Below are positions 1 through 7,759 of a DNA stretch of 64,000 nt, one piece after another. The position numbers and the translations under genes were made by a program. The stretch is from JAVJRN01 sp040218415 (GTDB lineage Bacteria > Bacteroidota > Bacteroidia > Cytophagales > Cyclobacteriaceae): the NCBI GenBank assembly GCA_040218415.1, contig JAVJRN010000054.1, positions 86,938 to 150,937 on the forward strand, written 5' to 3'. Each line of letters opens with the position of its first letter. The stretch's first letter is position 1. The notes below the pieces were generated by a model. The model ran no database searches, was not told the DNA's origin, and saw only the letters and a list, made by a program, of their open reading frames with translations.

Positions 1-395
1 TCATTTTCAGCAAGATACAATTTCTCATAATTTGCAATGGCTCTTATTTTAACGCCTAAATTATCAAATGCAGCCGCAGCAATCTCTATAGCGAATATAT
101 CATCTGGGTTTAATTTAATTGCATCCTGAGCTACCAATGCCGCAGAGGCATACTGCTGATATTCATAGTAACTCTTGGCCAATGAATCCAAAACAGAGGT
201 GTTTCTTGGATTGTATGCAAGCAAATTGTACAATGCCGCTCTAGCCATTATAGGATCGTTGTAGCTCCTAGCTGCAGAGTAAATAAAGGCCTGCTTTGAT
301 AACTCATAAGGTATTGAGTCATTTTTTGTGTTTGTTGCTTGAGCATTCGCAAAAAAACAACCGCTAAGAAAAAATAATATGATAAAGTATCTCAT
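1..395 (-). CDS. secreted tetratricopeptide-repeat protein, 3' end outside window
   Basis: Reading the minus strand from an ATG at 393-395 gives an open frame that runs off the left edge of the window after about 131 residues. It begins with a hydrophobic signal peptide (MRYFIILFFLSGC then FFANAQA), which could be cut by signal peptidase I after the AQA region. The rest is helical and alanine-rich, with TPR-like units (for example LVAQDAIKLNPDD and AIANYEKLYLAEN). TPR proteins are protein-binding scaffolds, and this one should lie in the periplasm or at the outer membrane. Its C-terminus and partners cannot be seen. It is separated by 40 bp from the nucleotidyltransferase gene on the same strand, so the two may be co-transcribed. 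Confidence 0.75.
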   Translation of the reverse strand, partial: MRYFIILFFLSGCFFANAQATNTKNDSIPYELSKQAFIYSAARSYNDPIMARAALYNLLAYNPRNTSVLDSLAKSYYEYQQYASAALVAQDAIKLNPDDIFAIEIAAAAFDNLGVKIRAIANYEKLYLAEN

Positions 396-435
396 TTCGA
401 TATTCGTAATTTTAAGTAGAGCGCAAAAATATAAA

Positions 436-1863
436 TTAGTTTGACTTTATTGTCAATCCATTCTTTGTTCCCAGATCCAACATTAATTTATAGGCCTCTG
501 AATAGTTATTTTTTATCTCCCCTTCAAGAATGGCCTCTTTTATACTGTTCTTTATCTCTCCAACAATTTTAGAAGGCTTTATGTCAAAAGTTTCAATAAT
601 TAATTCACCAGAGATGGGTGGTTGAAAATCTCTGAGGTGATCTCGCCCTTCTACTTCAATAATTTTCTTTTCAACTTTGATGAAATTCGATAAATATTTA
701 CGGACTCTGTCAGGGTTTTTTGATGTTACATCTGCCTTACACAAAGTCATCAAATCTTCGACATCATCACCTGCTTCATATAAAAGTCTCCTAATGGCAC
801 TATCAGTCACTTTTTCATTAACAAGCGCAATAGGTCGTAAATGCAGCCTCACTAGCTTTTGTACATATTTCATGTGTTCGTTGAGTGGAAGTTTCAGCCG
901 CTTGAAAATTTTTGGCGTCCATCGAGCACCAAGATCTTCATGTCCATGAAAAGTCCAACCAACTTTTTTAGAAAATCGCTGAGTTGCTGGCTTGGCTATA
1001 TCATGCAATATTGCAGACCATCTGAGCCACAAATCATTGGTATCTTTTGAAATATTATCAAGAACCTGAAGGGTGTGATAAAAATTATCCTTGTGCGACT
1101 TTCCGTCTATCGTCTTTACCCCTTGCAAATCATTCATTTCAGGGAAAATAATCGCCAATATACCTGAAGAAAAAAGCAATTTAAAACCATAACTAGGTAA
1201 GGGCGATAGAATTATCTTATTGAGCTCGTCGGTAATTCTTTCTTGAGAAATAATCGACAACCTTTCTTTTTGAGCAATGATCGCTTCAAAGGTATTGGCC
1301 TCAATATCGAAATTCAACTGGGACGCAAACCTGATGGCTCTCATTATTCTCAATGGATCATCGGAAAAAGTAACATTCGGATCCAAAGGTGTTACAATTG
1401 TTTTTTGATCAATATGCTCAACTCCGCCAAAGGGATCTACTAATTGCCCAAAATCATGCGCGTTCAAAGAGAGTGCTAGCGCATTGATCGTGAAATCACG
1501 ACGGTTTTGATCTTCTTCAAGGGTGCCATTTTCCACAATAGGGTTTCTTGAATCTTGACGGTATGATTCTTTTCTAGCTCCTACAAACTCTAATTCGTAA
1601 TCTTTAAATTTAATAGCCGCCGTTCCAAAATTCTTGTAAACTGCCAGGCTGCAATTATCTCCAACGAGTTTAGCTACTTCTTTGGCCAGCTTTATTCCAC
1701 TGCCTAAGGTTACAAAATCAATATCTTTCGAAGGCCTATTCAATATCAGGTCACGAACTGACCCTCCCACCACATAAGTTGGAATCGCTAAGTTATGAGC
1801 AGCTTCTTTTACAATCTGTACAGGTTCGGATTGGAGAAAATTATCCAAGGCGTCTTTTAGCAT
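436..1863 (-). CDS. cca: CCA tRNA nucleotidyltransferase family protein with HD domain
   Basis: This 475-residue protein is a class II nucleotidyltransferase of the CCA-adding/poly(A) polymerase family. It has the GGSVRD motif at residues 33-38 and the metal-binding DIDF at 47-50, followed by the RRDFTINAL block typical of the family. After the head/neck region comes an HD phosphohydrolase-like domain (HTLQ near 266 and LHDIAKP near 287). Known members add or repair the 3'-CCA end of tRNA in the cytoplasm using CTP and ATP. In Bacteroidota a single HD-containing protein usually does this, so CCA addition is the likely role, though sequence alone cannot exclude an A-adding or poly(A) polymerase specialisation. 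It lies 10 bp downstream of a TetR-type regulator gene on the same strand. Confidence 0.88.
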   Translation of the reverse strand: MLKDALDNFLQSEPVQIVKEAAHNLAIPTYVVGGSVRDLILNRPSKDIDFVTLGSGIKLAKEVAKLVGDNCSLAVYKNFGTAAIKFKDYELEFVGARKESYRQDSRNPIVENGTLEEDQNRRDFTINALALSLNAHDFGQLVDPFGGVEHIDQKTIVTPLDPNVTFSDDPLRIMRAIRFASQLNFDIEANTFEAIIAQKERLSIISQERITDELNKIILSPLPSYGFKLLFSSGILAIIFPEMNDLQGVKTIDGKSHKDNFYHTLQVLDNISKDTNDLWLRWSAILHDIAKPATQRFSKKVGWTFHGHEDLGARWTPKIFKRLKLPLNEHMKYVQKLVRLHLRPIALVNEKVTDSAIRRLLYEAGDDVEDLMTLCKADVTSKNPDRVRKYLSNFIKVEKKIIEVEGRDHLRDFQPPISGELIIETFDIKPSKIVGEIKNSIKEAILEGEIKNNYSEAYKLMLDLGTKNGLTIKSN

Positions 1864-1873
1864 GTGTATTTTC

Positions 1874-2530
1874 TTACTGCGTCTTTACAATAATATCGTT
1901 TTCAATGAGCAATGACTCAAACTTATCGATTGACTCTGTTTTCAATATTCCTTTGAAAATGATGATGAGTGTACTGACGAGAATATCGACAGGTCTTAAA
2001 TTGAGTTTAATGTGCTTCGGAATATTGACTTGATGATGCATCAATAAAAAACTCATCAAGGCATCTCGATACAACAATCCTGTTGCTTGAATATGAACAC
2101 TTTCTTTTAAGTCTCCATTTTTACTCGCTTGTTCTAGCAAACCAATAAATCGTTCAAATACAGCATGTTTTATATAAGCGTTCATTACGCTCTTAATTTC
2201 TGACCCATTCGTTTTTAAATCAGCCACTACCGCTGGGGTGATGTAGTAAAGCTGTGTTTTAATCAGCTTTAAAATCATTATTAATTTTTCAGTAAAGCAT
2301 ATTTTATCGTTTTCCGCCAAACAACTTGCCTCTCGGTTCATCGTCACCGCCTTTTGCGCATACACTGTTTTGATGAGTTCTTCTTTTCCTGAAAAATATT
2401 TGTAAATGGTCTTTTTACTTATTCTCAACTCAGAAGCAATATCCTGAAGCTTGGTTTGATTGATCCCCCTGTTACCAAAGCAAATCTCAGCCTGTCGCAA
2501 TATCTCCTCACGTTTATTATTGTCTTCCAT
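1874..2530 (-). CDS. TetR/AcrR family transcriptional regulator
   Basis: The 218-residue protein starts with a TetR-type helix-turn-helix (residues about 9-55, including LQDIASELRISKKTIYKYF and GKEELI), which binds operator DNA as a dimer. The rest is a helical ligand/dimerisation domain with no family-diagnostic motif, so its effector and targets are unknown. The gene is divergent from ligA and lies directly upstream of the nucleotidyltransferase gene. TetR regulators often control the neighbouring or their own promoter, but neither neighbour is an obvious TetR target. A TAATTTTG element (minus strand of 2540-2547), about 10 bp before the ATG, fits the Bacteroidota -7 box, which would make the leader very short. 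Confidence 0.85.
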   Translation of the reverse strand: MEDNNKREEILRQAEICFGNRGINQTKLQDIASELRISKKTIYKYFSGKEELIKTVYAQKAVTMNREASCLAENDKICFTEKLIMILKLIKTQLYYITPAVVADLKTNGSEIKSVMNAYIKHAVFERFIGLLEQASKNGDLKESVHIQATGLLYRDALMSFLLMHHQVNIPKHIKLNLRPVDILVSTLIIIFKGILKTESIDKFESLLIENDIIVKTQ

Positions 2531-2539
2531 TTATTAATG

Positions 2540-2547
2540 CAAAATTA
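2540..2547 (-). promoter_or_regulatory. candidate -7 box for the TetR gene
   Basis: The minus strand reads TAATTTTG here, an exact match to the Bacteroidota -7 pattern TAnnTTTG, just ahead of the TetR start at 2530. No TTTG was seen at the expected -33 distance, so the call rests on one half of the promoter. Confidence 0.35.
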
Positions 2548-2594
2548 TGATTATAATATCTTTTCTCCACCTATTTCCGTACCCTTCGACTTAT

Positions 2595-2602
2595 TAGATT
2601 TG
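2595..2602 (+). promoter_or_regulatory. candidate -7 box for ligA
   Basis: TAGATTTG on the plus strand matches TAnnTTTG and would start transcription near 2608, about 28 nt before the GTG start of ligA. No clear -33 TTTG is visible upstream. Confidence 0.35.
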
Positions 2603-2635
2603 TCTTTTGTATAAGAATAAACAATCAGACAATCT

Positions 2636-4675
2636 GTGAGGGAAGAAATAATCAGGCTAACTAAGGAGTTGAATTATCACAATGATCTTTACTATAACAA
2701 AGACCAAAGTGAAATTTCAGATTTGGAGTTTGATCAGCTTCTGAAAAAACTGACCTTATTGGAGAAAGAGTTTCCAGAATTCAAACAACCTGACTCTCCT
2801 ACGCACAGGGTTGGCGGCACCATAACCAAGTCATTTAATACGGTGGCTCACAAATACCCAATGCTATCTCTGGGAAACACTTACAATAAAGAAGATTTAT
2901 TAGAGTTCGATCAAAGAGTTGAAAAAGGTTTAGGAACAAGTGACTATGAGTATTTCTGTGAGCTAAAGTTCGATGGAGTTGCTATCAGTCTCACGTATGA
3001 AAATGGTATTTTGCAAAGAGGAGTCACACGTGGTGATGGCGTAAAGGGAGATGACGTCACGAATAATGTCAAAACGATAAAATCAATTCCTTTAAGGTTA
3101 CAGTCAGACAAATTGTTAAGTTTTGAAACGCGCGGTGAGGTGTTTATGCCCAAAGATGTTTTTCAGAGAATCAATGAAGAAAGAGCGTCTAAGGAAGAAG
3201 CATTGCTTGCTAATCCACGAAACACTACCTCTGGCACATTAAAAATGCAAGATTCTTCCATCGTTGCAAGTAGAGATTTAGATTGTTTTCTGTATAGCCT
3301 GTTGGGAGAAGAGCCGGCCCAAGAATCGCATGAGGCATCTTTGAAGATGCTCGAAGAGCTTAATTTCAATGTTTCTCCTACTTATCGAAAATGTCAAACG
3401 ATTCAAGATGTCTTTCAATATATCGATGAATGGGAGCAAAAGCGAAAGGAGCTTCCTTTAGAAACAGATGGCATTGTCATCAAAGTCAATAACAAACAGC
3501 AACAAGAAGAACTAGGCTTTACTGCAAAAAGTCCAAGATGGGCAATTTCTTATAAATATAAAGCACAAGCAGCCGAAACAGTATTGAACAATGTGACTTA
3601 CCAAGTGGGACGCACAGGATCTATAACGCCAGTTGCAGAACTCGCTCCTGTGCTATTGGCAGGTACGAACGTAAAAAGAGCCTCCTTACACAATGCTAAT
3701 GAGATCGAAAGACTGGACATCCGCATTGGCGACACAGTTTTTGTAGAGAAAGGCGGAGAAATCATTCCAAAAATTACAGCTGTAAATTTTGACAAGAGAA
3801 AGCCAAACGCTATTCAAATAGAATATCTATCAAGTTGTCCAGAATGCGGTACGCAGTTGGTTAGAAAAGAAGGAGAAGCAAACCACTACTGCCCAAACAC
3901 CAAGTCATGCCCTCCTCAAGTCCAAGGGAGGGTAGAACATTTTATCTCTAGGAATGCGATGGATATCAACCATCTCGGACCAAGTACCATTAAAGGTCTA
4001 TTCGATAAGAACATTATCAAAAACCTCTCGGATATATATACCCTGACTTTTGAGGATATCAATAACTTAGAGTTCAACTTGCAAGATGAAGAAACGGGAG
4101 AGGTTAAAACACGATCAATAAGGGAAAAAAGTGCACAAAACATTATCAGTTCCATCGAAAGCTCAAAATCAAAGGCATTTCCACAATTACTTTTTGGCTT
4201 AGGCATAAGATATGTAGGCAAAACTGTAGCTGAAAAACTTGCAGAGCACTTTGGCTCAATAGATAAGCTCATGCAGGCTTCACTTCCAGAAATCAATGCC
4301 GTTGATGAAATCGGAGAAAGAATTGCCGAAAGTGTGCTTGAACACTTCTCACTCGAAGAAAATAGACAAATCATCTCAAATCTTAAAAATGCCGGTTTGA
4401 ATCTTGAGATGGAAGCAAAAGAAACCTCGGATAGGGCACAAATATTTGCTGGTAAGCAGCTGGTAGTTAGTGGTGTTTTTGAAAATTTTGAACGAGACAA
4501 TCTTAAGCTAATCATTAAGGAAATGGGCGGAAAAATAGGAAGTGGCATTACCTCAAAAACAGATTTCCTCATTGCTGGCAGTAATATGGGGCCAGCTAAG
4601 CTTGAAAAGGCCACTAAGCTTAAAACGACTATCTTAACGGAGGAAGAATTTCAGAATATGATTAATCATGCTTAA
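2636..4675 (+). CDS. ligA: NAD-dependent DNA ligase LigA
   Basis: At 679 residues this has the usual LigA length and domain order. The N-terminal Ia domain (LNYHNDLYY near 12-20) binds NMN. The adenylation domain carries the nucleophile K111 in the motif CELKFDGVA. An OB fold follows, then a four-cysteine zinc finger (C401, C404, C419, C425), helix-hairpin-helix repeats near 430-580 and a C-terminal BRCT domain from about 590. LigA seals nicks in DNA during replication and repair using NAD+ and is normally essential. The start is a GTG: the frame is closed by a TAA at 2618-2620 and there is no ATG before the conserved region. The stop overlaps the start of the next gene by 8 bp, so ligA, the small unknown gene and dapA appear to form one operon. 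Confidence 0.97.
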   Translation: MREEIIRLTKELNYHNDLYYNKDQSEISDLEFDQLLKKLTLLEKEFPEFKQPDSPTHRVGGTITKSFNTVAHKYPMLSLGNTYNKEDLLEFDQRVEKGLGTSDYEYFCELKFDGVAISLTYENGILQRGVTRGDGVKGDDVTNNVKTIKSIPLRLQSDKLLSFETRGEVFMPKDVFQRINEERASKEEALLANPRNTTSGTLKMQDSSIVASRDLDCFLYSLLGEEPAQESHEASLKMLEELNFNVSPTYRKCQTIQDVFQYIDEWEQKRKELPLETDGIVIKVNNKQQQEELGFTAKSPRWAISYKYKAQAAETVLNNVTYQVGRTGSITPVAELAPVLLAGTNVKRASLHNANEIERLDIRIGDTVFVEKGGEIIPKITAVNFDKRKPNAIQIEYLSSCPECGTQLVRKEGEANHYCPNTKSCPPQVQGRVEHFISRNAMDINHLGPSTIKGLFDKNIIKNLSDIYTLTFEDINNLEFNLQDEETGEVKTRSIREKSAQNIISSIESSKSKAFPQLLFGLGIRYVGKTVAEKLAEHFGSIDKLMQASLPEINAVDEIGERIAESVLEHFSLEENRQIISNLKNAGLNLEMEAKETSDRAQIFAGKQLVVSGVFENFERDNLKLIIKEMGGKIGSGITSKTDFLIAGSNMGPAKLEKATKLKTTILTEEEFQNMINHA

Positions 4676-5174
4676 GACAAAAATCATATCGTTTAAATAC
4701 CAGTTAGGATTGAAAAAAAACCTGTCTTCTAAGGCTTATAATTTCAAAAAAGCCCAGAATGTGGGAATATTATACAACACCAACCTATTTTTAACTTATC
4801 AGGTTAAAGAGCTGATCAAACTGTTGGAGGCTGATCATAAAAAGGTAACTTCCATTGGTTTTCATACATTAGATAGAGGAAATGTCCCTCCATCCTCCAT
4901 AGATATGGAGCAATTCAATTTTTTCGGATCACTCAAACCACATGACGATCTGGATATTTTTTTGGCAAAGCAATTTGATTTATGCATTTGCATAGACGAG
5001 TCAAACCATGTTGCTATCAACTATTTGTTGACTAGAACCAAGGCGCATTTTAAAGTTGGTATTTCTGATGAAGAGTACAACAAGAAGAAATTTGACTTAA
5101 TCGTAAAATGCGGATCTGCCAACAAAAAGTTTTCTGAAATAATCAAGTATTTAAAAATAATAGAGTCTAAATGA
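4668..5174 (+). CDS. DUF6913-like protein of unknown function
   Basis: This 168-residue protein resembles the small Bacteroidota family (which I recall as DUF6913) that commonly sits directly upstream of dapA. It has a basic N-terminal helix, then a segment NVGILYNTNLFLT suggestive of a Rossmann-like strand, and a second conserved block (FDLCICIDESNHVAINYLL). No catalytic motif, signal peptide or membrane segment is evident, so it should be cytoplasmic. It overlaps ligA by 8 bp and dapA by 4 bp (ATGA), so it is very likely translated together with both. I cannot assign a function. The conserved pairing with dapA in relatives is my recollection, not something the window shows. Confidence 0.7.
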   Translation: MLKTKIISFKYQLGLKKNLSSKAYNFKKAQNVGILYNTNLFLTYQVKELIKLLEADHKKVTSIGFHTLDRGNVPPSSIDMEQFNFFGSLKPHDDLDIFLAKQFDLCICIDESNHVAINYLLTRTKAHFKVGISDEEYNKKKFDLIVKCGSANKKFSEIIKYLKIIESK

Positions 5175-6037
5175 ATGACTTAATAGGAACTGGAGTTGCG
5201 TTAGTTACTCCTTTTAACGAAGATCGCTCCATTGATTACAGTGGCCTTCAAAGAATAATAGAACATACAATTAGCGGTGGTGTTGACTACTTGGTTGTGA
5301 TGGGAACAACCGGTGAATCCCCAACCATCTCTTGGAAAGAACAATTGGAAGCTCTGACCAAAAGCATTGAATTTGTTGATAATAGAAAACCCATCGTTTT
5401 CGGTCTCGGAGGAAATGACACTTATGCATTGTGCGAAAAAAGCCAAGAATTAAACGACTATCCAATAGCTGCTATTTTAAGCGCTTCACCTTATTACAAT
5501 AAGCCAAGTCAAAAGGGATTGATAGCTCACTACGAGGCGCTAGCAGACAGTAGCTCCTTCCCTATCTTACTATACAATGTACCTGCGCGTACCGGCTCAA
5601 ATATGGAAGCAGATACTTCTATTGCTTTAAGTCAGCATGAAAACATTATTGGTTTGAAAGAAGCTTCTGGAGATATTTCACAATTTGAAAAAGTGAAAAA
5701 AAATGTGGATGATCAATTTTTGATGCTTTCTGGAGATGATTCTAATACACTCGAAACTATCAGAATGGGTGGACATGGAGTTATTTCAGTGGTTGCCAAT
5801 CTAATTCCTAAGGAATTTAGTCAAATGGTTAAAAACGCTTTAGGTGGGCAATTTGACCTTGCTTCTTTGGAAAATAAAAAGTTAGAATTGATCTATCGCC
5901 TCTCTGTGATGGAAGGCAACCCTACTTCCATAAAAACAGGATTGATGAACTCGGGCTTCATCGAAAATTATATGAGATTACCGCTGACTGAGGGATCCGA
6001 TGTGCTGAAAAAGGCGTTTGAAGAAGCTAGGGCATAA
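5171..6037 (+). CDS. dapA: 4-hydroxy-tetrahydrodipicolinate synthase
   Basis: DapA condenses pyruvate with aspartate semialdehyde, the first committed step of the diaminopimelate/lysine pathway, in the cytoplasm. The 288-residue protein is a complete TIM barrel of normal length. It has the active-site threonine pair in GTTGES (residues 45-50), the catalytic tyrosine in LLYNVPART (Y135), R140 for carboxylate binding, and the Schiff-base lysine K163 in GLKEASGD. The start overlaps the previous stop as ATGA, so it is translationally coupled to the upstream gene. A stem-loop directly after the stop ends the transcript. The pathway supplies both lysine and the meso-DAP of peptidoglycan. Confidence 0.95.
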   Translation: MNDLIGTGVALVTPFNEDRSIDYSGLQRIIEHTISGGVDYLVVMGTTGESPTISWKEQLEALTKSIEFVDNRKPIVFGLGGNDTYALCEKSQELNDYPIAAILSASPYYNKPSQKGLIAHYEALADSSSFPILLYNVPARTGSNMEADTSIALSQHENIIGLKEASGDISQFEKVKKNVDDQFLMLSGDDSNTLETIRMGGHGVISVVANLIPKEFSQMVKNALGGQFDLASLENKKLELIYRLSVMEGNPTSIKTGLMNSGFIENYMRLPLTEGSDVLKKAFEEARA

Positions 6038-6039
6038 AA

Positions 6040-6063
6040 AAAGGGATGTTAAAACATCCCTTT
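6040..6063. terminator. stem-loop terminator after dapA
   Basis: An 11-bp perfect stem (6040-6050 with 6053-6063, core GGGATG/CATCCC) begins 2 nt after the dapA stop, flanked by A-runs on the left and T-rich sequence on the right. It lies between convergent genes (dapA and the Hc1-like histone gene), so it probably works in both directions. Confidence 0.75.
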
Positions 6064-6084
6064 AAGATTTATTATGAATAAGGC

Positions 6085-6261
6085 TTAAGCCTCGTTTTTC
6101 ATGTCTTGAACTTCAATTCTTATTTCTTGAGACAAGTTTTTAAGCTCTTGCATCCCTTTTCTTACGCGGGTTCCTGCAGCTGAATTTCCTTTGTCATAAA
6201 ATTTTTGGAAATCGCCTTCTAATGAAGTTAGTAATTCTTGAAGTTGTTCAAATCTTTTCAT
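6085..6261 (-). CDS. Hc1-like small histone (Bacteroidota type)
   Basis: A 58-residue open frame on the minus strand, from an ATG at 6259-6261 to a TAA at 6085-6087. The protein starts MKRFEQLQELL and holds the blocks KFYDKGNSAAGTRVRKGM and LKNLSQEIRIEVQDMKN, the signature I associate with the short Bacteroidota proteins of the histone H1-like Hc1 family. It is a charged, fully helical protein without signal or membrane segment. Family knowledge points to nucleoid binding, although the Bacteroidota versions lack the long lysine-rich tail of chlamydial Hc1 and their role is poorly established. The gene faces the dapA terminator and stands alone between longer genes. Confidence 0.75.
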   Translation of the reverse strand: MKRFEQLQELLTSLEGDFQKFYDKGNSAAGTRVRKGMQELKNLSQEIRIEVQDMKNEA

Positions 6262-6362
6262 GTTGATATATCTTTAAGTTTATTGATATTCTTTTGTTGG
6301 CAATTTATAAAAATAACTGAAAAAACCACTATATAGGCTTAAAAAAGGCCTTATTTCTTTCC

Positions 6363-7613
6363 TCAATGAGTATAAGCGCCTTCTACCCCAGCCTGTTTGT
6401 ACACTCCTGAATCCAACTTTTCTTTTACCGCTTCAAAGGCAACAATGGTTTCATCCACATCTGCAAGCGAGTGCGAAGCGGTTGGAATGATTCTTAAAAT
6501 GATCGTCCCTTTTGGAACAACAGGATATACTACAACAGAGCAGAATATGCTATGCTCTAAACGCAAATCCTTAACAAGATTAACGGCCTCTAGGGTGTCT
6601 CCATTCATCATAACCGGCGTAACCGGTGATTGGGTCGTACCAATATTATAGCCTTTTTCCTTAAACCCATTTTGAATAGCGTTGACAATGACCCAAAGTT
6701 TCTCTTTATGTTCTGGCTGAGTTCTAAGTAGCTCAAGTCGCTTCAAGTTTCCAATGACCAATGGCATAGGTAATGACTTAGCAAAGATCTGGGAACGAAC
6801 ATTATATCTAAGGACATCAATAATATTAGCATCTCCAGCGATAAATGCCCCAATACTCGCCATTGACTTGGCAAAAGTAGAAAAGTAAATATCGATTTGG
6901 TCTTGGACTCCTTGCTCTTCACCTGCCCCTGCGCCTGTTGCGCCCATAGTACCGAAACCATGCGCGTCATCTACAAGCAATCTGAAGTTAAACTTCTCTT
7001 TAAGTTTTACAATCTCCTTCAGGTTACCCATATTTCCAGACATCCCGAAAACACCTTCAGTAATAACCAAAATACCTCCTCCTGACTCTTTAGTTAACCT
7101 TTCGGCTCTGACGAGTTGTCGTTCGAGGTTTTCTATATCGTTGTGTGGATAAACAAAGCGCTTGCCTAAGTGCATTCTTAAGCCATCTATGATACAAGCG
7201 TGTGCTTCAGCATCATAAACGATGACGTCCTTTCTGTCTACAAGCGCGTCTATCACAGACATAATGCCTTGGTAGCCAAAATTCAACAGCATACCTGCTT
7301 CTTTTTGAACGAAAGATGCCAGCTCAGTTTCTAACTGCTCGTGGTATTTGGTATTACCTGTCATCATTCTAGCGCCCATTGGATAGGCTAGTCCCCACTC
7401 AGCAGCTGCGTCAGCATCGGCTTTTCTCACCTCCGGATGATTTCCGAGCCCTAGATAATTATTTAAACTCCAAGTAAGTACCGTTTTTCCGTTAAACTGC
7501 ATTCGAGGAGCTATTTCACCCTCCAGCTTAGGAAACATGTAAAAGTTGTTATCAAAATACGAGTACTGTCCTAGAGAACCTCTATTGCTCAGCAATTTTT
7601 CAAATAAATCCAT
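6363..7613 (-). CDS. alpha-oxoamine synthase (serine palmitoyltransferase / KBL-like, PLP-dependent)
   Basis: This 416-residue fold-I PLP enzyme belongs to the alpha-oxoamine synthase family, which joins an amino acid to an acyl thioester with decarboxylation. Visible motifs are NNYLGLGNHP (residues 51-60), the PLP-stacking histidine in DAEAHAC (H138), the cofactor-binding DDAHGFG (215-221) and the Schiff-base lysine K249 in STFAKSMASIG. Candidates are serine palmitoyltransferase (sphingolipid), cysteate acyltransferase (sulfonolipid, common in Cytophagales) and glycine C-acetyltransferase (KBL). The absence of a threonine dehydrogenase neighbour and the divergent biotin carboxylase gene favour a lipid role, but this is inference. 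A full promoter lies upstream at 7650-7681. Confidence 0.85.
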   Translation of the reverse strand: MDLFEKLLSNRGSLGQYSYFDNNFYMFPKLEGEIAPRMQFNGKTVLTWSLNNYLGLGNHPEVRKADADAAAEWGLAYPMGARMMTGNTKYHEQLETELASFVQKEAGMLLNFGYQGIMSVIDALVDRKDVIVYDAEAHACIIDGLRMHLGKRFVYPHNDIENLERQLVRAERLTKESGGGILVITEGVFGMSGNMGNLKEIVKLKEKFNFRLLVDDAHGFGTMGATGAGAGEEQGVQDQIDIYFSTFAKSMASIGAFIAGDANIIDVLRYNVRSQIFAKSLPMPLVIGNLKRLELLRTQPEHKEKLWVIVNAIQNGFKEKGYNIGTTQSPVTPVMMNGDTLEAVNLVKDLRLEHSIFCSVVVYPVVPKGTIILRIIPTASHSLADVDETIVAFEAVKEKLDSGVYKQAGVEGAYTH

Positions 7614-7629
7614 TCGTTCTTATTAATTC

Positions 7630-7717
7630 CGCATTCTTTAAAAGGAATGCAAAACTAACATTTAATACATATTGCGACAAAGTTTGTATGTCCTATTTCC
7701 TGCTTGTAAAGAATGCG
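7630..7717. promoter_or_regulatory. inverted repeat elements shared by the oxoamine synthase and accC promoters
   Basis: The divergent intergenic region holds CGCATTCTTT at 7630-7639 and its exact reverse complement AAAGAATGCG at 7708-7717. The first copy is also the left part of a local palindrome, GCATTC-N8-GAATGC (7631-7650), placed over the expected start of the oxoamine synthase transcript. This arrangement is what a shared operator would look like. No regulator gene is adjacent, so the call is tentative. Confidence 0.35.
7650..7681 (-). promoter_or_regulatory. Bacteroidota-type promoter of the oxoamine synthase gene
   Basis: On the minus strand TTTG (7678-7681) is followed after 20 nt by TAGTTTTG (7650-7657), a full match to TTTG-N19-21-TAnnTTTG. 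Transcription would start near 7644, about 30 nt before the ATG at 7613. Confidence 0.7.
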
Positions 7718-7759
7718 CCAATAAATTGTTAAGATTGCGTTTGAACAAGTCAAAAAAAT

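Noticed and set aside
3916..4614. 232-codon minus-strand frame opposite ligA
   Set aside because: It is the antisense shadow of the well-conserved ligA zinc-finger/HhH/BRCT region; serine/leucine-rich without any domain.
6300..6362. Terminator after the oxoamine synthase gene (AGGC ... GCCT)
   Set aside because: Only four base pairs of stem around an A/T loop; too weak to call.
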